A stretch of DNA of 64,000 nucleotides from contig NZ_CP060828.1 of assembly GCF_014489635.1 (NCBI RefSeq), positions 7,986,001-8,050,000 on the forward strand. The letters run 5' to 3'. The stretch's first letter is position 1. Every line of letters starts with the position of its first letter. This stretch comes from Streptomyces roseirectus (lineage in GTDB: Bacteria > Actinomycetota > Actinomycetes > Streptomycetales > Streptomycetaceae). Below the pieces are notes generated by a model that worked only from the letters and a program-made list of their open reading frames with translations, did no database searches and was not told the DNA's origin. The position numbers were made by a program, and so were the translations under genes. Positions 9,564 through 18,061 of the stretch are shown in pieces.

Positions 9564-10829
9564 CTACCTCACCCACCCTCCGGTCCCCACCAACTCCTCC
9601 TCCAGCGCCGAGAGTCGCGCCCGCACCGACGCCGTCGGCCGTACTACCGCCAGCGCCCGCCACACCTCCAGGTCGTCCTCGCCCCACGGCGCGTGCGCCC
9701 AGTCGGTCAACAGGTCGGGATCCTGACCCGCGATCAGCGCCGCCCGCACCCCGTCCGCGAGCTGCCGCCGGAGCCGGGTCACCGCCGGCGCCCGCGAGCC
9801 GGGCAGCAGTGGACCGGCGTACGCGGCGAGGGCCGCCGTCACCGCCCCGGCGGCGAGCCTGCGTTCGACGACCGCGAGGTCCGACTCCACCGGCACCGTC
9901 AGCCGGTACGGCCGCGACGCCAGCAGGTCCGGCCCCAATACGCCCCGCAGCCGGGCCAGTTCGGCACGCAGGGTCACCGGCGTCACCGACTCGTCCTCGT
10001 ACAGCGCGCACAGCAGCCCGTCCCCGGTCAGCCCCTCCGGGTGACGGGCCAGCAGGACCACGATCTCGCTGTGCCGCCGGCTCAGCCGCACCGTCCGCCC
10101 GCCCGCCGTGAGCAGGGCCTCGTCCCGCCCGAGCACGGTCAGCTCCGCCGCCTCGACGACGGGCCGCTCCCGCGCGATCAGCGCCAGCTGGGACTCCGCC
10201 GCCCGCGCCACCGCCTGCACGAACCCCAGGCTGTGCGGATGCGCCAGCGCGTTCCCGCCCGTCACGTCGACGGCGCCCAGGACCCGCCCGGTGCGCGGAT
10301 CGTGCACCGGAGCCGCCGCACACGTCCACGGCTGCGCCTGCCGCGTGAAGTGCTCCGCCGCGAACACCTGCACCGGCCGACCCACCGCGACGGCCGTCCC
10401 CGGCGCGTTCGTCCCCACCGCGCTCTCCGCCCACCGCGCGCCGGGCACGAAGTTCATCCGCCCCGCCCGCCGCAGGGTCGCCCCGTCCCCCTCGACCCAC
10501 AGCAGCCGGCCGTGCGCGTCGCACACCGCGAGCAGATGCGCCCCGTCCGCCGCGAACGGCCCCACCAGCTCCCGCAGCAGCGGCATCACCGGCGCCAGCG
10601 GATGCTTCGCCCGGTACTCCCCGAGCACCCCGTCGGTCAGCTCCACATCGGCCGTGCGGTCCGGCCCCACCCCGGCCCGCGCGGACCGCCGCCAGGAGTC
10701 GGCGACCACCGGACGGACGGGGCGCGCGACCGTGCCCGCCGCCGTGAACGTCTCATGCGCCCGCCGCAGCGTACGGACCCGCTCGACGGGGTCGGCCCCG
10801 GGCTCCAGGGCCACCCAAGGATCGGTCAA
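9564..10829 (-). CDS. GAF-domain transcriptional regulator (AcoR-like sensor, winged-helix output)
   Basis: A 421-residue protein. Residues 60-215 resemble the N-terminal sensor and GAF region of AcoR-type activators (WAESAVGTNAPGTAVAVGRPVQVFAAEHF, PVHDPRTGRVLGAVDVTGG). There is no sigma-54 AAA+ domain; the C-terminal part (about 230-330, TVRLSRRHSEIVVLL...VTPVTLRAELARLR) looks like a winged-helix output. The start is TTG at 10829, backed by GGGAGG five bases upstream. It lies upstream of the aldehyde dehydrogenase on the same strand and probably controls it in response to an alcohol or aldehyde; the ligand is not identifiable. Confidence 0.75.
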   Translation of the reverse strand: MTDPWVALEPGADPVERVRTLRRAHETFTAAGTVARPVRPVVADSWRRSARAGVGPDRTADVELTDGVLGEYRAKHPLAPVMPLLRELVGPFAADGAHLLAVCDAHGRLLWVEGDGATLRRAGRMNFVPGARWAESAVGTNAPGTAVAVGRPVQVFAAEHFTRQAQPWTCAAAPVHDPRTGRVLGAVDVTGGNALAHPHSLGFVQAVARAAESQLALIARERPVVEAAELTVLGRDEALLTAGGRTVRLSRRHSEIVVLLARHPEGLTGDGLLCALYEDESVTPVTLRAELARLRGVLGPDLLASRPYRLTVPVESDLAVVERRLAAGAVTAALAAYAGPLLPGSRAPAVTRLRRQLADGVRAALIAGQDPDLLTDWAHAPWGEDDLEVWRALAVVRPTASVRARLSALEEELVGTGGWVR

Positions 10830-11206
10830 CTCGGCCTCCCGGAAGGTGGATCAGGCGGTACAGGTCACTTGGAGGGGTGGGATGTGCGGCAGGTGAAGCG
10901 AGGTGAGGGTCTGACGCTGACGGGGACGACAGCGCGAGGGACGAGCGCGGGGGCGACGGCGGCGGGTGACGGCGAGGTCGGTGACGCGGTGCTCGGGCGC
11001 CGCGCGGACGGTGTGGCCGGCACCGCGCGCCGCACGTCGTTCCCGACGGCGCACCCGTGGCCGGCCTGCTTGCGGACATCGTCACTCCGGGCCCCGGCGC
11101 CGACAACCGTCGCGGCACCACTCACTCGAATCCGGCCCTTCCATATCGGTGTCCGCATCCGCATCGGTGTCCGCGCCCGTGCCCGCTCAAGTCCGCCCAC
11201 GCCCGC
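10830..11206. other. 377-base intergenic region
   Basis: No gene supported. It contains imperfect direct repeats of GTGTCCGC/GCATCCGC around 11150-11175 just downstream of the amidase stop, and should hold the promoter of the GAF regulator near 10850. Confidence 0.5.
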
Positions 11207-11821
11207 TCAGCTCTGGGCGACGAGTCTCATGTACCGCGCCCAGTCCCAGTTCCGGCCGGGGTCCGTGTGGTCACTGCCCGGCACCTCGTGGTGGCCGATG
11301 ACGTGGGCCCGGTCCTTGGGGATGCCGTACCGGTCGCACACCGTCGCCGTCAGCTCGGCCGACCGCTCGTACAGCGCGTCCGTGAAGTAGGCCGGCCGGT
11401 CCACCCAGCCCTCGTGCTCGATGCCGATGCTGCGCGTGTTGTACTCCCAGTTCCCCGCGTGCCACGCGACGTCGGCCTCCCGCACGCACTGGGCGATCCG
11501 GCCGTCGGACGAGCGGACCACGTAGTGCGCGGACACCTTCTTCTTCGGGTTCCGGAAGATGGTCAGCGCCTTGTCGAACGAGGTCTGCGTGACATGGATG
11601 ACCACCAGGTCGACGGGGTGGCGCGGCGAAGGCCGGTCGGACACGGTGTAGTTGGCCGGGGCGGCGGGCGCCCACAACGCCGACGGACGGTCGGGCGCCT
11701 GCGTCTGCGCCCCGGCCCTCGGCTCGGGCAGCATCACGGAGGACGCCGCCGCGAGCACGGCCCCTTTGAGAAGGTGACGCCGGCCGGGTGGGGAACCGGC
11801 CCGGTTCATGCCTTGGTTCAT
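11207..11821 (-). CDS. Secreted N-acetylmuramoyl-L-alanine amidase (amidase_2 type)
   Basis: A 204-residue protein with a Tat-like signal (GRRHLLKGAVLAAASSVML) and an amidase_2/PGRP-like domain. Likely zinc ligands are His in VVIHVTQ and the His/Asp cluster HEVPGSDHTDPG; the HEGWVDRP and HVIGHHEV segments are typical. It should cleave the amide bond between MurNAc and L-Ala in peptidoglycan outside the cell. ATG at 11821 is preceded by GGAAGGG; an alternative ATG four codons on (11809) would not affect the signal. It is single-domain with no wall-binding repeat. It follows the ROK gene after 236 bases. Confidence 0.88.
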   Translation of the reverse strand: MNQGMNRAGSPPGRRHLLKGAVLAAASSVMLPEPRAGAQTQAPDRPSALWAPAAPANYTVSDRPSPRHPVDLVVIHVTQTSFDKALTIFRNPKKKVSAHYVVRSSDGRIAQCVREADVAWHAGNWEYNTRSIGIEHEGWVDRPAYFTDALYERSAELTATVCDRYGIPKDRAHVIGHHEVPGSDHTDPGRNWDWARYMRLVAQS

Positions 11822-12057
11822 GCAACGCCCTTCCGCCGATGAGGAGTTCCACGACCGCCGCTGCGATGCGTGTGATCACAAGGTACGGCGGCGAAAGGGC
11901 CCGCAAGAGGACACCGCGGGATTCTGTGGACAGACCGGGACCTGTGGAAAACCGGCTCACCCGAAAGGGGTAATTCCGCTTCGGCGAACGGGAGTTGTCC
12001 ACAGGTGGGACGTTTCACCTCGACCTGGATCCGATCATCACACCGGACGGTCCCGCC

Positions 12058-13269
12058 TCACCCCGCCCCGACACCCACCCCGACCGGATCGTCCAGCACG
12101 GCCCGCACCACGGAATGCGCCGCCCCCAGCAACGGCCCCTCCGACCCCCACCGCGACACGGACACCGGACACACCGGCCCCGCCGTCCGCCGCGCCAACT
12201 CCGCCTCCAGCGACGGCAGCAGCCACGGCGCGAGTCCGGCGAGCGCCCCGCCGAGCACGACGCTTTCCGGGTCCAGCAGGTTGACCGCCCCGGTGAGGGC
12301 GATCCCCAACGCCGTCCCCGCCTCCCGCAGGGCCCGCCGCACCGCCTCGTCCCCGTCCGCCGCCCGCCCCGCGAGCAGTCCGACCCGGTCACCGCCCGGT
12401 GCGAGGCCGGCCGCCCGCAGGACGGCCTCCTCCCCGGCGTACTGCTCCAGACATCCGCGCCCGCCGCACACGCACTGCGGCCCGTCGGGGTGGACCGGCA
12501 CATGCCCCAGCTCGCCCGCGAACCCCCGCGTCCCGCGCAGCAGTCCGCCGTCCACGACGACCGCCGCGCCGATCCCGATCTCCGCCGACACGTGCAGGAA
12601 GTCGCGCGGAGCGCCTTCGCCGAGCCAGAGTTCGGCGAGCGCACCGAGGTTGGCCTCGTTGTCGACGGTGAACGCGGGCTCCGGGGACAGCAGTTCACCG
12701 AGGTCGACGCCGTGCCAGTCGAGGTTCGGCGCGCGCACGACCGTCCGCCCGTCCCGCGCGACCAGCCCGGGTACGGCGACGGCGAGCCCCGCTGCCCACA
12801 GCCCCTGCCCGCGCGCCTCGGCGACGACGTCCCGCACCAGTTCGCTCAGTTCGGCGACGACGGGCCCGGGGGAGCGGCCCCGGTTCGTCCCCTGCCGCTC
12901 GGCCCGCGCGCGTACCTCGCCGCGCAGGTCGACCGCGCAGACGGCCAGGTGGTCGACGCCGATCTCCGCGCCGATCCCGGCGGGCCCGCGCCGCGAGACC
13001 GCGAGCGCCGACCCGGGCCGCCCCACCCGTCCGGGGCGTTCGGGCCCCAGCTCCTCCAGCAGCCCGGCCCGGATCAACTCGTCCACCAGCGTCGACACGG
13101 CCGTCCGCGTCAGCCCGATCCGCGACGCCACCGCCGCCCTGGACAGCGACCCCTCCGCGCTGACGGCGTGCATCACGCGCGCGAGGTTGCGCCGCCGCAT
13201 GCCCTGCTGGGTGTCGGAGGACACCCGGCCGGGGCCGGTGGGACGAGGGTCGTGCAGGGGCGCGGTCAT
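12058..13269 (-). CDS. ROK-family transcriptional regulator (XylR-like)
   Basis: A 403-residue ROK protein with an N-terminal helix-turn-helix (about residues 39-70, SRAAVASRIGLTRTAVSTLV) and a C-terminal sugar-kinase-like domain with the ROK zinc motif CVCGGRGCLEQY. ATG at 13269 is chosen over longer in-frame starts because GGAGGA lies upstream and the extension is non-conserved. It follows xylB on the same strand by 123 bases and sits beside divergent xylA, so it is most likely the xylose-responsive repressor of both genes. This is inferred from context and the known XylR/ROK family role. Confidence 0.87.
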   Translation of the reverse strand: MTAPLHDPRPTGPGRVSSDTQQGMRRRNLARVMHAVSAEGSLSRAAVASRIGLTRTAVSTLVDELIRAGLLEELGPERPGRVGRPGSALAVSRRGPAGIGAEIGVDHLAVCAVDLRGEVRARAERQGTNRGRSPGPVVAELSELVRDVVAEARGQGLWAAGLAVAVPGLVARDGRTVVRAPNLDWHGVDLGELLSPEPAFTVDNEANLGALAELWLGEGAPRDFLHVSAEIGIGAAVVVDGGLLRGTRGFAGELGHVPVHPDGPQCVCGGRGCLEQYAGEEAVLRAAGLAPGGDRVGLLAGRAADGDEAVRRALREAGTALGIALTGAVNLLDPESVVLGGALAGLAPWLLPSLEAELARRTAGPVCPVSVSRWGSEGPLLGAAHSVVRAVLDDPVGVGVGAG

Positions 13270-13392
13270 GCGGGGGAGTCCTCCGGTTCTCGTCGGGGCG
13301 TGCGGTCGGGAATGCGAGGGCAATGGATCAAAAGTCCACTGCCGTGGCATTCCCGCGCGCGGGACGGCGTCCTGGCGGGGCGCCGGTCGCGC

Positions 13393-14823
13393 TCAGCCGC
13401 CCAGCAGCCCCCCGGCGTCCGCCAGCACCCCCGCGATCCGCTCCAGCGCGGCGTCGTCGCGGGGCACAGCCTCCAGGACCGGCCCGCGCGTGGTGTTCCA
13501 GCGGCGGGCCACGGCCGCGGGGTCCTCGCCGGTGAGCAGGCCGGCGGCCTGCGCGGCGGCGCCGAGGGCGACGAGTTCCTTGGCCTCGGGGACCTGGACG
13601 GGGCGTCCGGACAGACGCCGTACGGTCTCCTGCCAGGCGCGCCCGCGTGCGCCGCCGCCGATCAGCAGCAGGGGCGCGGAGCGGTCGGCGTCCTCGTCGA
13701 GGACCAGGTCGAGCGCGCCGAGCAGGGAGTGGACGGCGCCGTCGTAGGCGGCCTGGAGGAGCTGTCCCGCGGTCGTGTCGTGGCGCAGGCCGTGCAGGAC
13801 GCCGGAGGCGTTCGGGAGGTTCGGGGTGCGCTCGCCGTCCAGGTAGGGCAGGAGGGTGACGCCCGTGGCGGGCTCCACCGCCTCGCGGTCCAGGCCCAGC
13901 AGGGCGGCGACCTTGTCGACGGCCAGGGTGCAGTTCAGGGTGCAGGCGAGGGGAAGCCAGTCGCCGTGCGCGTCGGCGAAGCCGGCCACGGTTCCGGTCG
14001 GGTCGGCGGGGCGCCGCTTCGACACCGCGTAGACCGTGCCGGAGGTGCCGAGGCTCAGCACGGGCGCGCCAGGGCGCAGACCCAGGCCCAGCGCCGCCGC
14101 CGCGTTGTCGCCGGTGCCGGCCGCGACGAGGGTGCCCTTGGCGAACGGCAGCCCGTGCCCGTCGCGGACGGTGCCCGCTACCTCGCCGGGGCGCACCACG
14201 CGCGGGAGGAGCGCCGGGTCGAGGCCCACGTGCGCCAGGATCTCGGCGTCGTAGGCTTCCGTGCCCGACGCCCACCAGCCCGTCCCGGAGGCGTCGCCGC
14301 GGTCCGTGGTGCCCTCGCCGGTCAGGCGCTCGGTGAGGTAGTCGTGCGGCAGCCGGACGGCCTTGACGGCGCGCAGCGCCTGCGGCTCGTTCTCCGCGAG
14401 CCACGCCCACTTGGTGACCGTGAAGGAGGCCGCCGGGACCGAGCCGGTGCGCTCCGCCCAGAACTTCGCGCCGCCCAGTTCCTCCGTCAGCCGGCGCGCC
14501 TGCGGGGCCGAGCGGACGTCGTTCCACAGCAGCGCCGGGCGCACCGGCTCGCCGTCGCCGTCCAGCGTCACCAGGCCGTGCTGCTGCCCGCCGACCGAGA
14601 CCGCCGCGGCCTCGCGGGCGGCGTCACCGCACTGCCTCAGCGCCTCGCTGAGCGCTTCCCACCACTGGCGCGGGTCGCTCTCCCGTCCGGCTCCCGCGGA
14701 GACCGTGTGCGGGGCCTGGCCGCTCGCGACGACCTCGCCGGTCGCCACGTCGACGACGAGGGCCTTGGTCGACTGGGTGGACGAGTCCACGCCGACGACG
14801 AGCGGACCTTCGGCTGCTGACAT
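13393..14823 (-). CDS. xylB: Xylulokinase
   Basis: A 476-residue FGGY-family kinase that phosphorylates D-xylulose, the product of XylA, to feed the pentose phosphate pathway. N-terminal phosphate-binding motif GVDSSTQSTKALVVD (residues 11-25), the GGQQHGLV substrate-side motif and LLWNDVRS are seen, with the ATP-binding second domain (LSLGTSGTVYAV, LLLIGGGARG). ATG at 14823 follows GGGAG; the frame remains open upstream only as antisense of xylA. It is divergent from xylA across 150 bases, the usual Streptomyces arrangement. Confidence 0.95.
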   Translation of the reverse strand: MSAAEGPLVVGVDSSTQSTKALVVDVATGEVVASGQAPHTVSAGAGRESDPRQWWEALSEALRQCGDAAREAAAVSVGGQQHGLVTLDGDGEPVRPALLWNDVRSAPQARRLTEELGGAKFWAERTGSVPAASFTVTKWAWLAENEPQALRAVKAVRLPHDYLTERLTGEGTTDRGDASGTGWWASGTEAYDAEILAHVGLDPALLPRVVRPGEVAGTVRDGHGLPFAKGTLVAAGTGDNAAAALGLGLRPGAPVLSLGTSGTVYAVSKRRPADPTGTVAGFADAHGDWLPLACTLNCTLAVDKVAALLGLDREAVEPATGVTLLPYLDGERTPNLPNASGVLHGLRHDTTAGQLLQAAYDGAVHSLLGALDLVLDEDADRSAPLLLIGGGARGRAWQETVRRLSGRPVQVPEAKELVALGAAAQAAGLLTGEDPAAVARRWNTTRGPVLEAVPRDDAALERIAGVLADAGGLLGG

Positions 14824-16140
<1,317 letters not shown>

Positions 16141-16147
16141 TCTCCCT

Positions 16148-16225
16148 CCACGCGCGCGTGCCCGTCGGTGTCCAGGGCGGCCGGGACGGGCGAACCGTCC
16201 CGGCCGGACGGGCACGCGCGCGTGG
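16148..16225 (+). terminator. Nested-hairpin terminator of xylA
   Basis: A perfect 19-bp inverted repeat (16148-16166 with 16207-16225) encloses a second perfect hairpin, CCGGGACGG with CCGTCCCGG (16181-16203, 5-nt loop). It starts 8 bases after the xylA stop. There is no U-tract, as is common for Streptomyces terminators. Confidence 0.8.
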
Positions 16226-16410
16226 GCGGTACACGGCGAGCCGACGACCGGGCTGCGGCTCTCGCCCCACGCGCGCGTACTGCACCCGTACGACCACTCG
16301 TGCGGCGTTCCGCGTGCATTGCGCCGGAATCGTGCCCTCCAGGGCCTGAGCCGGTACCAACTCCCGCGCACAGGCCCCGCCCGGCCCGGACCGGGGCCAG
16401 TGTGGTTCCC

Positions 16411-16758
16411 ATGGCCACTCCGCCCGTACCTCCGCATCCGCCCTCCGGCGGCGGTTTCGGCGCCCCGCCACCCGACGCCGACGACCGGCGCCCCCGCAGG
16501 CGCCGCACACCCCTGTTCGCCGCCCTGGCCGCGCTGCTGGCCGTCGCGGTGATCGTGATCGCCGTCCTGGCGACCGACGGGAACAGCGGCCCCGACGACG
16601 AGAAGGACTCCGGGAACACCTCCGGCCCGCCCTTCGAGCTGCCGAGCAGACTCCCCACCGGAATCCTCCCGACCCGGTTCCCCTCACTGCCCAGCGACCT
16701 CCCGACCGCGATCCCGAGCGGCTTCATCCCCAGCGACCTGGCGTCACTGCTGCCGTGA
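16411..16758 (+). CDS. Small proline-rich protein with one membrane anchor
   Basis: A 115-residue protein of unknown function. A proline-rich, basic N-terminus (PPHPPSGGG...RRPRRRR) leads to one membrane helix (about residues 36-54, LFAALAALLAVAVIVIAVLA), then an acidic, Pro/Ser-rich extracytoplasmic tail containing near-repeats of a LP(S/T)-x-(L/I)P pattern. Topology suggests type II insertion with the tail outside. An in-frame GTG three codons earlier is possible. No family recognised. Confidence 0.6.
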   Translation: MATPPVPPHPPSGGGFGAPPPDADDRRPRRRRTPLFAALAALLAVAVIVIAVLATDGNSGPDDEKDSGNTSGPPFELPSRLPTGILPTRFPSLPSDLPTAIPSGFIPSDLASLLP

Positions 16759-16819
16759 GCCGGTTTCATGGCGCGTGGGCCCGCCCCGGTGTCCGGAGGC
16801 GGGCCCACGCGCCGGCCCG

Positions 16820-18061
16820 TCACAACGGGTCCTCCTCGCCCTCGTCCCGGGAAGCCGCCGCCCAGGCCGTCGCGGGATCCGGGGCGGGCTCGCCCGCCGG
16901 TGCCCAGCGGCCGTCGCGCCTCCGGTAGGGCCACCAGCGGCCGTCGTGGTCCAGGCGTATCTGGGCGGGAGCGCCGACAGCGGTCCAGCGGTTGGCGCGC
17001 GGACGCAGCGGCGGACGCTCGCCGGGGTCCCAGGCCGCTTCGAGAGCCGCCCGCGCGCGTGCCGCCGTCTCCTCGTCGAGGGCCCATTCCTCGTCGAGGA
17101 CCCTCAACGCGCCCACGCCCCCCATGCGCCACGCGTGCACGGCGGGATCCAGCCCCTCGCGCCCGCGCCCCGAACCCGCCACGAGCCGGGCGGCGACAGA
17201 GTCGTCGGACGGAGAGCCGGCCGCGAGGCGGACCGCGTCCTGAGCGGGCGTCAGCTCGGCCGCCTCCGGCGTCCCGCGCAGGGCCTCCCGCAGAAGCCGG
17301 TGCGCCTCCCGGGCCGTGCACGCGGCCAGGAACTCCAGAGCGGCCGGGACGACATCCCCGGGCGGCTCGGTCTCGGCGTCCAGGGACGGCGGGACCCCGG
17401 GACCCTCGGGCAGCTCCGGCGGAGCGGGCAGCGTGGCGGGCACGGACGCGTACGCCCGCGCGGCGTCGACGCCGTCGGGACGGGACGGGCGCGTGCGGGC
17501 CTTGAGGCCGTCCATCAGCGCCCGTTCGGGGCGCCCGCGCAGCGCCAGCAGCACGAACGGGTCCTCGTCGAGCAGCCGGGCCACCTGGTAGCACAGCGCG
17601 GTCGTGTGCCCGCAGTGGTCCCACGCGCCGCAGTCGCAGGACGCCTCCAACTCGCCCAGCCCCGGCAGCAGATCCACGCCGGAGTCCGCCGCGTCCTCCA
17701 CCAGGTGCGGCGGCATCTCGCGGTCGAGCAGCGCGGCCAGATACCCGGCCCGCTCGACGGCCAGCCCCAGCAACCGCTCCCACTGCGCCTGCGACAGCTC
17801 CGGCAGGAGCACGTCCGCACGGTGCGCCGTACCGTCCCGGTCCCGGACGACGGCCGTCACGCGGCCCGGCCGCACCGACACGGCACCGACCGCGCCCCCG
17901 CGCGCCAGACGACGCCCGGCACGGATCTGGGCGCCGTCCAGCACCCCGTCCTCCAGCGCGGCGACCCAGCCACGCCCCCACCACGTCCGCGCGAACGCCT
18001 GCCCCCGCGCGGGCGCGGTCACCTCGAACGTCGACTCCTCGTACCCGTCGTGCCCGGTCAT
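16820..18061 (-). CDS. SWIM zinc-finger protein
   Basis: A 413-residue protein. The N-terminal part (TWWGRGWVAALEDG) and a CDCGAWDHCGHT zinc motif near residues 138-149 identify the SWIM family (CxC...CxH). Its ATG overlaps the stop of the upstream SNF2 helicase as ATGA, so the two are translationally coupled. SWIM domains are known to associate with SWI2/SNF2 ATPases in bacteria, and a nucleic-acid or protein-contact role for this subunit is inferred. The C-terminal region ends in an acidic DEGEEDPL tail. Confidence 0.85.
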   Translation of the reverse strand: MTGHDGYEESTFEVTAPARGQAFARTWWGRGWVAALEDGVLDGAQIRAGRRLARGGAVGAVSVRPGRVTAVVRDRDGTAHRADVLLPELSQAQWERLLGLAVERAGYLAALLDREMPPHLVEDAADSGVDLLPGLGELEASCDCGAWDHCGHTTALCYQVARLLDEDPFVLLALRGRPERALMDGLKARTRPSRPDGVDAARAYASVPATLPAPPELPEGPGVPPSLDAETEPPGDVVPAALEFLAACTAREAHRLLREALRGTPEAAELTPAQDAVRLAAGSPSDDSVAARLVAGSGRGREGLDPAVHAWRMGGVGALRVLDEEWALDEETAARARAALEAAWDPGERPPLRPRANRWTAVGAPAQIRLDHDGRWWPYRRRDGRWAPAGEPAPDPATAWAAASRDEGEEDPL

